Shown piece by piece: positions 42,338-52,667 of a stretch of DNA of 64,000 nt (the first letter of the stretch is position 1; each line of letters starts with the position of its first letter). The notes below the pieces were generated by a model that saw only the letters and a program-made list of their open reading frames with translations, did not search any database and had not been told where the DNA came from. This DNA comes from Dendrolimus kikuchii. Its lineage: Eukaryota > Arthropoda > Insecta > Lepidoptera > Lasiocampidae. Where the stretch lies: assembly GCA_019925095.2 (NCBI GenBank), contig JAHHIN020000030.1, forward strand, positions 124,001 to 188,000, written 5' to 3'. The position numbers and the translations under genes were made by a program.

Positions 42338-43971
42338 TTATGTTTTTCTTCCACTCCTCGTCTGGTGTAGGATTTCTCTTTGTCCTTTACGGCGCGCGGC
42401 TGCCAACGTGTTCGCGGGTCGTTTACATAGCCTGATAAATTGAATCACGCGTCCTATTGTTCTTACTATGACAGTCCAACGTGAGAAACGTTTAATGTCG
42501 ATGACAATGACGTCATTGCCTTCAGTAAGTGTCGCGCATTTTTCTTCTCCGGTGGTTGGCACCTCGGTCTTTGTTTCTTGCGGCCATTTTTCTATGTCAA
42601 GATACAAGAACTTGGGGCCCGTAAACCACCGGTTTTGTGGGTTGAAGTCACTTGGTGTTTTGCGCGTTGCGTCGTCTACGTTCAGCGCCGAGGGAACCCA
42701 TCGCCATTCATTCTTCTTAGTGAGGTCTTCTATTTCGGCGAGGCGATGGGCCACGAACGTTTTGTAAGTTCGCGGTTCCGCTCGAATCCATGCTAGCGTA
42801 GTGCGCGAGTCACTCCAGTATGTGTGACGGTGTAATTCCCAGTCTTGTCTCTCTTGCACGGACTGGGGCAGACGGGCTCCCAGGACGGTTGCTTGGAGTT
42901 CGAGTCGCGGAATGGAAACTGGTTTCGTAGGTGTCACGCGACTTTTAACTGCCGCTATCATGACGTTGACCCGGCCGTCCGCCCGTGTCGTGCGTATGTA
43001 CACAACCCCAGCGTATGCTTCTTCACTAGCGTCGACGAATGTGTGCAACTTCCTGACAGTTGCCGGTGAATATTCGTAGCAGCGTGGAATACGTAAGTTA
43101 GGTAGAGATATCAAGTCTCTCAGCCAATTTTTCCATTTGTCTTGCAGTTCCTCCGGGATGACTTCGTCCCATGTTGTTTTATATTTCCATGTATCTTGCA
43201 TGATGCGTTTCGCCGGTGTGGTGAGGGGGGAAATAAACCCCAGGGGGTCGAATATCGACATGATGAGTCCCAGTGCTTCTCTCTTCGTCGGCATTCGACT
43301 CCCCTCCAATACTTCTGCCGGAACTCTTCTTTGGTTGACACGAAAGCCAAGCGTGTCTTCTCTCACGTGCCACATCAGACCCAATGTTTTTTCTATTTCG
43401 CTCCCGCCGATTTCAACGGTGGTTTGACCGGATGGCGCGAAGCTTGAAATCGCCTCCTTATAATTGGAGGTCCACCCTCGTAGTTGGAAACCCGCTCGCT
43501 GCTGTATGTTGTCAACGGCTGCTGCCATTTTCTGGCTTCTTCAACTGTTTGAAGGCTTTGCAGATAGTCGTCCATGTAATGATTGACCACTATCGCCCTC
43601 GCCGTCTCTCTGTCTTCATTTTCAATTTCCCTAGCGTCCCTGTTTTTCACGTACAAGGCTCCACAAGGCAAAGACGTTCCACCAAAGATGAGCGACGTCA
43701 TTCTATATTCCTCTGGAGGCTCGCTGTCGCGGCGGTTACCACGCCACAGAAAGCGTAGTGTATCCCTGTCGGCTTCTATGATCTTCACTTGCATGAACAT
43801 TTCCTTTATGTTGGCAGACACTGCCACTGGATACTGCCGGTACTTCATGATGACACCCGGTAGTGATTGAAGAAGGTCAGGTCCAGGCAGCAACATATCG
43901 TTCAGACTTCTGCCATGATGTTTGGCGGCTGGGTCGTGCTCCACCTTTATTTTCTCCTTGTCTGGATTCAC
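42338..43971 (-). pseudogene. BEL reverse transcriptase and RNase H, frameshifted
   Basis: RT N-part (43971-43525): NPDKEKIKVEHDPAAKHHG, LNDMLLPGPDLLQSL, VVNHYMDDYLQS with the catalytic Asp pair. One missing base near 43525 shifts the frame, after which MAAAVDNIQQRAGFQLRGWTSN, LGLMWHV, IMSIFDPLGFISPLT and the RNase H region (HTFVDASEEAYAGVVYI, PRLELQA, WSDSRTTLAWI) continue to 42338. A further frameshift follows before the integrase. Residues are otherwise well kept. Confidence 0.78.
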
Positions 43972-43984
43972 GACGGCGAAGTGG

Positions 43985-44665
43985 GGAAAATACCACGTCC
44001 TCCCGCTTGTGGGGGAGTGGAGGCGCGCTCGGCGTAGCCTGACAACATTAAATTTTCAATTCGCTCTTCATACTTCGCTTTAAGCTCTCCATCGCGATCC
44101 AATTTCTTTTCCAAATTCTGAAGTCTCCTTAATGCATTTTCATAATTATTTGACATAGGTGAATTTTCATCTTTCCACAAAAGCCCCGTTTCAAATTGGC
44201 CATTTTCCAAACGACGAGTTTTCTTTTCCAAAATTTCTAAAGCGCGTTGTTGGGGATCGCTAAGCTGCGTCCTGGGTTCGATTCCCAATGATTCCAACGC
44301 GAAATATTTTTTCATAATTTCTTCAAGTCGTGGTCTTATTCCACCATGCTCAAGTGTGAGCAGAATACGACCGTCGATGTGGTTGAGGTGCGGCAGCCGT
44401 GCAGCACCCAATCCAGATACGTACCAGAGGCGACCGGTTGGTGACGCGGGCTTTTACGCACTTCATTTGAAATAATCAGCTCCCAATTATCTTGACCGAT
44501 TAGTATCTTCGGTGTAGCCTTTTCGTAGATGAGTACATTCTCTATCTCCTGCAGATGTGCACAGCCCTGCACATCGCTCCCGTGAACAGCCTGGCTGAAG
44601 AAGCTCATGTTTTTTATTGTGCGAGCGTCCCTCAGTGTGTGTTCTTCTGTTTCATATGAGCCTCT
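43985..44665 (-). pseudogene. BEL A region between protease and RT
   Basis: Two overlapping frames. GSYETEEHTLRDARTIKNMSFFSQ and ILIGQDNWELI lead to YLDWVLHG (44665-about 44400), typical of the segment behind the BEL protease. MKKYFALESLGI, KYEERIENLMLSGYAE follow to about 43990, before RTWYFPHF and the RT. Frameshifts lie near 44400 and 44000. Confidence 0.65.
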
Positions 44666-44719
44666 TAAAAGAATTTGAGATATAAATAGAATATGAAATA
44701 TAAAGAAAAACAATATTTA

Positions 44720-44912
44720 GCTAGACGTGTTGCTGGGGAGTTTCTTGCCGCTTCTTCTCCTTTACAGCATCAACACGTTGCGAAGCGGTGTACATAGAAT
44801 AGGAAGTAAAAAAAATAATAATTTTAACTTACATGTATGACCTTCAAAAAGTGTTCTCCAGTGGAACTTATTTTGAATAAAAACTTTTGAATTTGAATTT
44901 GAATTTGAATTT
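44720..44912 (+). repeat. Short dispersed repeat, copy 2, with (TTTGAA)n tail
   Basis: Begins GCTAGACGTGTTGCTGGGGA, shares GTTGCGAAGCGG with copies 1 and 3, and continues through TTATTTTGAATAAAAAC to a TTTGAA microsatellite (44886-44912). Such a tail is typical of the 3' end of CR1-like LINEs of insects. It interrupts the BEL A protease frame on the other strand. Confidence 0.65.
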
Positions 44913-44924
44913 ATCCTTGCAGAC

Positions 44925-45637
44925 ACTCGCATGCTGTAGTCATGCGATGATTCTTCACCGTTGACTCCCTGGATCTTCATGGGGTCCCGTTGTCCGCTAA
45001 GTCCCAGTTGCTCGGCCAGCTGCGCATCAATAATGGTCACGGTGCTGCCTTCGTCCAATAGTGCGTAAGTGTGATGACTGCCCCTTGGTCCGGTTATAGC
45101 AACCGGGGCCACCTTCAGATAGGCACGTCGTTGGTTTCTTCCATCATTGATAACACTGTTGATCGCGGATGCTAACACTTCTCCCGCCGGTTCTGACGTC
45201 ACACTCACTGCACTTGGACTTACCTCGTTAACTTTGGGTCTTCTTTGGTGATGCAGCAACCGGTGGTGTTGCAGCGTACATCCTTTCACTCCACATGGCG
45301 GGGCGCGGCATGAAGATCGTCGATGCCTACTTTACAGGCAACGGAAGCACACTTTACACTTTTTGGTTAAGTCCCACCGCGCACTCACATCCACACCGAC
45401 GAACTTACGGCAATCGCTAAGTTTATGATCGCGTTTGCAGACCAGGCTCAATTAACTTTTTCTCATATTCACACGTTCGCTGTCGTTGTTCACTACGTGT
45501 ATGTGCTCCATCCTTCTTTTTGATCGTGCCATCTGGCTCTCGCGTTCGATTGGTGCGTACGCAGCCCACTTGTCTGCCTCTTCGTTCAGGAAGCTCGCAA
45601 GTTTCTTAAGTTCCGGAACCCCTTCGGTCTTCACAGC
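44925..45637 (-). pseudogene. BEL A Gag C-terminus, zinc knuckles and protease
   Basis: From right: EGVPELKKLASFLNEEADK (Gag domain end), ERVN-type linker, CLVCKRDHKLSDCRKF and CKVCFRCL (zinc knuckles, with an in-frame TAA behind the second), then the protease (YALLDEGSTVTIID). It is cut at 44925 by the dispersed repeat, which adds an Asn-Ser repeat to the frame. The Gag part is the continuation of the sequence that stops at 49801. Confidence 0.7.
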
Positions 45638-46367
45638 TGCACTACAAAGAACTATAGCGGGTCTCCGACAGGGCTTTCGGTGGAAGCCTGTAGGAGGTGC
45701 TGGCGTCACATGCCGGTAAAAATAATACACCAGTCACTCTTACGGTTCACGTCGTTTATTTGAACGCCACCGAGTTGTATTTACAATAAAATAACCATTG
45801 GCTATATTAAAGCCGTAATCGGTATATTCGTACGTTAACTAAGTTGTATAGACTCTAACCCGCTGACTACTACTTTTAATACACTCCAGCTAATACTCTA
45901 ACACACACTTTTAATACACTGCAGCTAATACCCTAACACACACTCGTAATACACTGACTTGTCTTGGCGGATCACTCACTACTTATACGAACAAATACAT
46001 TAAAAAAACTAACATTTTGCGGCAGCTTCCCACGATTTCTCCGGCCTGGACCCAACCCTTCTGGGAAGAAGCGACCCCCGTCCATAAACTAATAAATGGT
46101 TTCCTCACTAAATTAAAACAAAGCATGCAGTTAAATTACACAACTATTTTCTAAAATATGTATAACGGCAATGGCAAATGTTAGGATTATCTTTCTTTGA
46201 CTCGAATAGTCTCACAAAGGGCGTTATTTTAAACTATTACCGAAATTCTCGAAAATATAAAACAATGGAGGACCTTACGGGGGACGTCACAAATTATTCC
46301 ATATCCCAGCATCTGCATTGCCTCCGTGGGAAACAACTTTCTAAAAACTATTTCGGCATCGTTAACA
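45638..46367 (-). repeat. 3' LTR of BEL B
   Basis: Minus strand starts TGTTAACGATGCC after AGGGGGAGAC and runs to about 45638 (CTTTGTAGTGCA), about 730 bp. It includes a tandem pair of 35-bp units (AATACACTCCAGCTAATACT...). Only the part right of 45876 is found in the other LTR. Confidence 0.65.
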
Positions 46368-47682
46368 GTCTCCCCCTGAGTGCCTGCTCCGTCAGGTACT
46401 CCAAACTTGGGTACGATGCCACTACTGCAGATACCAGGACGACGATACGCAAAGTGATTCCTCTTATGACTCCGCCGGTTATTTGGACGTCGACAATTCT
46501 TGTTCTTCCATGGTGTCCTTTATGCATCTTTGCAAGGCCTCCGCCGATTCTACGAGGCTTAAGGGTTGAGAGACATTCTTTCAACCAGCGCTTCCAAATG
46601 TGGTCTGCCATTCGCTGTACTGCTTTCCATGTCGTTTTTCGGATGGGACAGATCCAACCGTATCTTTTAGTTAGCCACTTTGTTTCAGGCTCGTATGGGA
46701 AAGCAGGTACTGCGATCCATATCCAAACATCACTAATGCTCTTCAGTGCGATTTTTATGGCGTATTGTTGCCCAAACGCATATTGCTTCGTTTCAAAATA
46801 TTCATTCCAGTTATTTCCTGCTCGCCATAATTCTTGAATGAAATGATTACCTTTGTTCAAGACCGGAACAAAGAGTTGCATTAGAACAATAGTTAACTTT
46901 ACCGCACTCATCATTTCTTTCTTTGCTGGACTCTGCTTGAATATATCCCTTTTATTGCTAGCCCACTGTCTGAGGTCTAAGGTGGTGGCTACCGTACGCA
47001 CAGTGTTTATGGCTTCTATTGTTTTCGATGCCTTTTTATCTTGAGAACTCCATAAATAGCTATCCAAGTAATCGTTGCGTGTAATTGCGCATGACGTTTG
47101 CGGATATCCTTTTTGTTGTTTTTTAATTTGTAGAAACATTACTTTGATGTTTGTTATTACGTTTACGTTTTCTTCATTAAATCGTAGCATTACTCCAAAT
47201 AACGATTGAAGTAAGTCTGGACCGGTTAGCAAGGCGTCGTTTACGCTCCTCCCTTGAAATGCGGCAGCATCAGATACTATGTGATATTTTTCCGTAATAG
47301 GATATGTGACCTCAGATTGAGACAAATAAACATTGTGACTCGGCATTGTTTCGGCTGGCGCGATTTCAGCGTACCCATTAATCGGCTCGTGATCAATTTG
47401 TTTATCATATTCTTTATTCAATTTTTCATTTGATTCGGCATATACTCGTCGACAGTGGTTAACGGCGTTAAGTGAAACTGGATTTCCAGTATAGCGACCG
47501 TGCAACACCCATCCAAGGCTTGTGAGCAAAGCAACGGGTTCGTTTTGCTTTCCTTTCAATATTTTTCTGGAAACTATCAACTCCCAATTATCTTGACCAA
47601 TCAGCAACGCTGGCCTTTCTGGTTCGTAAATGAGTTCATTTAGCTTTTTTTTCAAATGCTTGCATTTCACGATGAGATACAC
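46368..47682 (-). pseudogene. BEL B pol with large internal deletions, still open
   Basis: A 444-codon frame (ending in the LTR at 46348) that strings together pieces of a BEL Pol. ERPALLIGQDNWELIV and LGWVLHGR are the post-protease segment; VSDAAAFQGRSVNDALLTG, LLQSLFGV the RT start; the catalytic block is degenerate (RNDYLDSYL). RNase H and the integrase core are missing; AGNNWNEYFETKQY and a DUF5641-like end (KMHKGHHGRTRIVDVQ) remain. It can make no active enzyme. That several deletions keep the frame is unusual. Confidence 0.65.
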
Positions 47683-48300
47683 TGAGACGATAACTGCAAC
47701 GCTTCAACTGTTCTTACATTCTTTAAACTGCGCTTGTCGCTTCGATATACGCCCTTTATTTTCAAGTTCATCTTTTGCGACTCTTTCCGCTCGACGATCT
47801 TTCCGCCAACAGTTTCCAATATGAGCGTCTCGGATTTCCCCATTACTCCAATTCGAATTGCCACCTCAGAATCTAATAGTGTCACAGTTGACCCTTCATC
47901 TAGTAGGGCCAAGACACGAGCGCTTCCTTTGGGGCCGTAGATATCGACGGGGATAATTTTTAGAAACGCTTTCTCTGCTCCAGTCGACATATAAACAGCT
48001 TTCGTCACTGTTACTGGTTCGCATTCTTGTGCGAGTTCTTGAGATGTCGACGTACGTATCTCAAATTATGTCGGCGCTTGTGGACGATGTGTCGACTCGG
48101 CGTGCAACATGACGTGGTGGGGTCGCCTACATTTCTTGCAACCCTGCCCTCTGCACGTTGATATCCCGTGAGAGCAACGTAGACACTTGAAACACAGCTT
48201 ATTCTGTCTTAAAATTTCCCATCTGTCGTCTACAGTTACCTCTGTGAACCGTTTGCATTCGGTGATCCAATGCTCTCCATTGCAAACAACACACTATTTC
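47667..48300 (-). pseudogene. BEL B zinc knuckles and protease
   Basis: CVVCNGEHWITECKRF, CFKCLRCSHGISTC and CKKCRRPHHVMLH lie at about 48300-48090 in the frame of the protease. A TAA near 48066 interrupts it. The protease follows (VLALLDEGSTVTLLD, 48008-47667). It starts downstream of the gag frame and is shifted relative to it. Confidence 0.7.
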
Positions 48301-48301
48301 T

Positions 48302-49036
48302 TCAAAACATTTTTGGTTTCTTCACGGACGGCGTGTACTGGGTAGCGTGAAGGCCCGACTCTTTTTTAATCGTTTCAGGAAGTGCTAACTTTCCACACAA
48401 ATCGGCTTCAATGTTCAAAAAATTCTTCAGTTTCAGCAACTCGGGTTCATTACCGCTACGGGCGTTATAATCATACCATCTGTATTTTAAAATAGGGCTC
48501 AACTTTTCTATTATACATCTGCTCATTTCCGGCGAATGCAGGTACTGTTGTTTGTTCAACGCTTGTATTGTAGCTACGGCGTTGTTAATACAACAGGCAA
48601 AAATCCCTATATCTCTCGGAGCGTCACCAAGTCGTGGCAACTCCTTTATTTTTTCAATTTCGGCGAGTGCTAATTGCTCCGGTTTCCCAAACCTCCTTTC
48701 CAAAGCATTCATAACTTCACTTGTGTCGGATGCTACGAATAATAAACTCCGTACTGATTCTTTTGCGGACCCCTTGAGTGACCTTTGTAGACGAGCCATG
48801 TTTTCAACTTCACTGAAGTAACTTTGACTATCTTCATACGTCCTCTTGAAGGGCAACCACTCTTCATAAGCTCCATTGAAGTCTGGCAAGTCCCAAACTT
48901 TCTGCGGCGCAAACGAGCTGGCTGGTTGTATCGACTTCGTTGCGTTGATGATAGCATCGGCTAGATTACGAATTCGAAGAACATTGGAGGGCCTCTTGAG
49001 AATCCCCCGTTCGTCTCTTCGATCCCTCTCGTACAA
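48302..49036 (-). pseudogene. BEL B Gag (DUF1759 part)
   Basis: 244 open codons: VWDLPDFNGAYEEWLPFKRTY, MARLQRSLKGSAKESV, LERRFGKPEQLALAEIEKIKEL, KYRWYDYNAR, LLKLKNFLNIEADL. It matches the Gag of element A block for block, so A and B are related families. The N-terminal coiled-coil part is missing here and lies inverted at 49040-49297. Zinc knuckles follow in another frame. Confidence 0.72.
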
Positions 49037-49039
49037 ACC

Positions 49040-49297
49040 GCACCTCCACGATCAACGAAATCGACGAGGAGGGCCGAATTAGAATCTCGTTTACAATTGG
49101 AAAAACAGCAATTGGAAATTGCACAAGCCAAAGTTGCAATTACAAGAATCCAATTGAAACTTAGTCAGTGCGAATCAGAATGTGAATTGGAAAATGAATC
49201 TATCAGAAGCAAACCGATTAGATCAACGCATGTTGAACAATGGTTAGAACATAGCGCCACCTGTGTCGATCAACCAACACAAATTGAAGTGCCTCAA
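49040..49297 (+). pseudogene. Inverted N-terminal Gag segment of BEL B
   Basis: Plus-strand frame STKSTRRAELESRLQLEKQQ and LEIAQAKVAITRIQLKLSQ, a Glu/Gln/Leu-rich coiled coil like that at the N-terminus of BEL Gag (compare LAELEAKQRLAAFKLKQLEA in element A). It has the opposite orientation to the rest of B and abuts the truncated 5' LTR, so an inversion or inverted re-insertion took place. Confidence 0.5.
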
Positions 49298-49800
49298 TTA
49301 ATACACTCCAGCTAATACTCTAACACACACTTTTAATATACTGCAGCTAATACTCTAACACACACTCGTAATACACTGACTTGTCTTGGCGGATCACTCA
49401 CTACTTATACGAACAAATACATTAAAAAAACTAACATTTTGCGGCAGCTTCCCACGATTTCTCCGGCCTGGAACCAACCCTTCCGGGAAGATGCGACCCC
49501 CATCCATAAACTAATAAATTGTTTTCTCACTAAATTAAAACACAGCATGCAGTTAAATTACATAACTATTTTCTAAAATATGTACAACGGCAATGGCAAA
49601 TGTTAGGATCATCTTTCTTTGACTCGAATGATCTCACAAAGGGCGTTATTTTAAACTATTACCGAAATTCTCGAAAATATAAAACAATGGAGGACATTAC
49701 GGGGGACGTCATAAATTATTCCATATCCCAGCATCTGAATTGCCTTCGTGGGAAACAACTTTCTAAAAACTATCTACAAACTATTTTGGCATCGTTAATA
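49298..49800 (-). repeat. 5' LTR of BEL B, truncated
   Basis: Matches 45876-46367 with scattered differences and a 12-bp duplication (CTACAAACTATT region). It starts TATTAACGATGCC, with TG changed to TA. The distal 240 bp are missing at the 49298 breakpoint. Confidence 0.7.
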
Positions 49801-50989
49801 TGCATAGTTGTACCACTTGTTCCTCACGATTGGAGTCAGCTTCTCCACTGCCATGCGTAGCATCTCTGGGCTATGTAAATACTGCCGCTTGTTCAATACT
49901 TCAATTGTTGCTACTAGGTTTGCCATCTTGTTGGCAAACAAGCACAAGTTCCGAGGGCTGTCGGTGACTCGTGTCCATGTCTTCATTTTCTCTATTTCTC
50001 CTAGCACAAGGGCATCTGGACGGCCGAATCTTCTTTCCAATACCTTCAAAATATCTTCAGGCCCCGTCTGGGTAATAAGCAGGGCACTGACGGCCTCCAG
50101 TGCGGCTCCCGTTAGGCTTCTTCACAAGCGTGCGACATTCTCCCCTGCTGAGAAGCTCCCTCCCGATTCCCAAAAGGCTGCCTGGAAAGACAGCCATTCG
50201 CCACTATTTCCATTGAAAGTCGGGAGCTCTTGCATGTATCGCTGCGCCTGCCTTGTGCTCGTTCGCGCCGCTTCAGTGATCGCTTCAGCCAGTGACGTCA
50301 CTTCCATGACGTTTGAACGTGCAGGCGGGCCTCGTTCTGAGACCCGTTGTCCGCGTTCCATATTAACGACATGGACGCCCTGTCCCCGTTCATCAATTTT
50401 CCCTATATCGCTGGAGCGGGGGGTTCCATGGCATGTGGTTCCTGCGTTTGCGGCAGTCTTTCGAACCATATGTCCACTCTTCTTGATGGTAGTTCGCTTT
50501 CTTCGATGACGTCATCGTCATCCGATGACTCTGGTTGTAGTCTATTTATTCTCGCTTATTCGTGTTCAACGGCTGCCTCCAACTGTTTCAACTTAAATGC
50601 GGCTAGTCTCTGTTTGGCTTCCAGTTCGGCAAGTCGTCTGCGGGAAGCCGTGGAGCGTCGTGACTGCGGTCTTGAAATTTCTTCTTGAATGCATTCTTTT
50701 CTGCGAAGTATTTCACGTAAAACTGGCGGTGGTTGCGGCTGCGAATCCGTAACAGACACCGGCATTAGAGTTGTTGCTTTTACTGTCGTTGTGCTTTTAC
50801 TGCAGTTGCTTTTACTGTCATTGCTTTTACTGTCATTGCTTTTACAGTCGTTGCTTTTACTGAGCTAGTCTCTGTTCCGGATTCCGCCGTGACACTGCCA
50901 GTTGTCGTTGAGGTTGTTGCTATCTCTGTCGCACTCTTCTTGCTCGCTTGCGTAGCATCCTTTTCGGTTCTGCTTCTCGTATTCGGCAT
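49801..50989 (-). pseudogene. BEL A Gag N-terminal part
   Basis: ATG 50989 (MPNTRSRTEKDATQ, a usual BEL Gag start), a Thr/Ala/Val-Lys-rich repeat tract, frameshift near 50780, coiled coil (RRLAELEAKQRLAAFKLKQL), and further frames with LPTFNGNSGEWLSFQAAFW, LERRFGRPDALVLGEIEKMK and VRNKWYNYA. At least three frameshifts and stops are present. It breaks at 49801, where BEL B begins. Confidence 0.7.
50774..50863 (-). repeat. 15-bp tandem repeat in BEL A gag
   Basis: About six units of TTGCTTTTACTGTCA with small changes. On the coding strand each unit encodes VKAMT-like pentapeptides, so 15 bp preserves the frame. Confidence 0.8.
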
Positions 50990-51113
50990 AATTCAGTTCT
51001 TCCAATCCGGCTCGAAGCTGATCAGACAATGTTGGAGATGCAGTGGACTGTGGACTATCGAAGGTTGGTCGCTGGTTCAATAACTAGAGCTTCCGAAATA
51101 AAACCACCGAAAA

Positions 51114-51289
51114 TGATACTACGGAAGATTTCAACTTCGTAGGCGTCGGCGGGAGGGAGCGTCTTTCCTTTGTTGGCTGCTTAGTGCGAACTACTGCTTG
51201 TCACGAACTACGAATGCGCCTTCAAGGCGCCCTATATTTATACATTTATACAAGCTGCCTTCGCCGACCCCCCGCTTCGTTGTGTAACA
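51114..51289 (-). repeat. Candidate LTR next to BEL A gag
   Basis: Minus strand TGTTACACAACG...CGTAGTATCA, 176 bp, with TATAAATGTATAAATATA inside. It is followed by a TTT spacer as in the other BELs. It is preceded by AAAGGGGG, which looks like a polypurine tract, so it could also be the 3' LTR of a lost element. It does not match the LTR-like sequence at 41127. Confidence 0.45.
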
Positions 51290-51452
51290 CCCCCTTTAAT
51301 TTATTTCTTTCAATATTACATTAACCAAGCCTTATTCTATCTTATTGTTATTACAAATTTCAGTACACCCTAGATCCTAGCCTATCCTGAGGGTCCTTAC
51401 ATTATTATGACCCATGGTATAAATATAAAACGCCGAGCGCTCTTACAGGATA

Positions 51453-51528
51453 GACTAGGCGTGTTGCTGAGAAGTTTCCTTCGCCGTTTCTTCTCTCCCA
51501 GCCATAACACGTTGCGAAACGGCAGTAA
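51453..51528 (+). repeat. Short dispersed repeat, copy 3
   Basis: GACTAGGCGTGTTGCTGAGA, CCGTTTCTTCTCTC, GTTGCGAAACGG. It is the third copy of the repeat at 15127 and 44720. A poly(A)-like AATAAAAAAAAAC at about 51820-51834 could be its tail. Confidence 0.6.
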
Positions 51529-51942
51529 CATAGCGTAGGCCGCCGCGACCCACCGATCCCGGTCCGCCGGGATCCTTCCCCTTGGGCTTTATATTACCCG
51601 TCGCCCGTTCTCAATTGGTGTTTTGTGTCGCTCTATGGTGGGCATCATTAAATTCATCCCCCTCTCATGGCAATAGTCCAGCCGAAGTAAAACTCCTTAG
51701 GCAGCTCCCTCGAGCAAGTTACCCCACCGAGCTCGAGCGCCTTCGCTTCGTGAAGGAACTCGCCCCAAAACCCCGGTAAAGTTGTAAGGTCTTCGGACCA
51801 ACAAAATAAAGTCAAGTCCAATAAAAAAAAACTTACAGTTACCTTATTACAAAACCATGCGCCGTCGCGCGCGGACCTCTGCCTACACTAACATTATGGC
51901 CTACTTGCTTATGAAGTAGGCAGTAGTGCAGGAATACCTCAC
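51529..51942. other. Sequence downstream of the dispersed repeat
   Basis: No recognised coding region. It includes AATAAAGTCAAGTCCAATAA and an A run near 51830, which suggests a retroposed tail. Confidence 0.4.
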
Positions 51943-52104
51943 GGATCCCGGGCTTCGGTTGCGTCCTGTATTCCCGTAGCCCGGTTTCCGCTACCCTTTC
52001 GGTCCCGGGTTCCAGTCTGCGTTCTGCATGCCTGTAACCCGGTCCCCTTTTCATTTTGAGTCCCGGGCTCCAAGCTGCGATCTGCATGCCCGTAACCCGG
52101 TCTC
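51943..52104 (+). repeat. Minisatellite, three units of about 58 bp
   Basis: Units start near 51943, 52001 and 52058. Each has TCCCGGGYTYC, then TGC..TCTGCATGCC and TAACCCGGT. Units differ at many positions. Confidence 0.7.
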
Positions 52105-52160
52105 GTTTACCAGGATCTATTAGGGGTCCTACTTTTAATGAAAGACAAACGCTATAATAC

Positions 52161-52407
52161 TGTAGGGTTTGCTATTAAACGCTTGTATTTAAATTCCCGC
52201 GATTCGAAAATGCTCGTCTAAAACGTCACTGCAAATTCGTGAGTGTCAATCAAATCGACAATTAAACACGTCTACGAGTGGCGCCACCGTCCATACGATA
52301 CTGCATTTCACTCTCTTCAAAAATCAAAATCTACAACGAGCTATCGGTGAGTCGAATCTAACTATTTACAAGCGCATTTTTCAAAATATCAAACTATCAA
52401 TCGAACA
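52161..52407 (+). repeat. 5' LTR of BEL D
   Basis: TGTAGGGTTTGCTATTAAAC ... CAATCGAACA, 247 bp. It differs from 61642-61888 at three positions (A/C, G/C and A/T). Confidence 0.92.
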
Positions 52408-52410
52408 TAT

Positions 52411-52428
52411 TGGTCATTCGGCCGGGAT
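52411..52428 (+). other. Probable primer-binding site of BEL D
   Basis: TGGTCATTCGGCCGGGAT, three bases inside the LTR. It starts with TGG, complementary to a tRNA CCA end. It partly resembles sites for tRNA-Tyr and tRNA-Gly but matches neither well. Confidence 0.5.
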
Positions 52429-52667
52429 TTATCCAGTTACGAAATCAATACGCATATTTAAAACGTATTTATATTTGTATAAATCTTATATTGACGAGTG
52501 CAAGTAGTTAGCTTGCACTCCATATTTGTTACATTTATTCTTTCAAATACACTAATTACTCATTAATTACATTGTATACGAGTCTAATTCTATGTTTTAA
52601 ACATATATTCGTATATATTTAATCTTATTTTACGTGTATTTCACCTTAAAAATATTTTTTGTATCCA

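Larger units (their letters stand above)
45638..49800 (-). mobile_element. BEL/Pao element B nested in the gag of element A
   Basis: A 490-500-bp sequence is repeated directly at 45876-46367 and 49298-49800 and brackets gag, protease and a deleted pol on the minus strand. Element A gag reads WYNYA up to 49801 and resumes at 45637 with VKTEGVPELKKL, so B is inserted between. TGCA occurs at both junctions and may be the target duplication. The 5' side of B is rearranged (see 49040-49297). Confidence 0.75.
40607..51289 (-). mobile_element. BEL/Pao element A, decayed and twice interrupted
   Basis: Minus strand order from right: gag (50989-49801, continuing at 45637), zinc knuckles and protease (about 45480-44925), RT/RNase H (44665-42338), integrase (42105-41138), polypurine tract and LTR-like sequence. 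BEL element B is inserted in the gag, a short dispersed repeat after the protease, and the ORF1-only LINE beyond 40607. The candidate LTRs at the two ends do not match, so the outer limits are provisional. Confidence 0.65.

Noticed and set aside
46178..46837. 219-codon plus-strand frame
   Set aside because: Antisense to the BEL B pol frame and its LTR; no recognisable motif.
50774..50863. CRISPR-like array
   Set aside because: Direct 15-bp tandem units without spacers inside a coding region of an insect retrotransposon.
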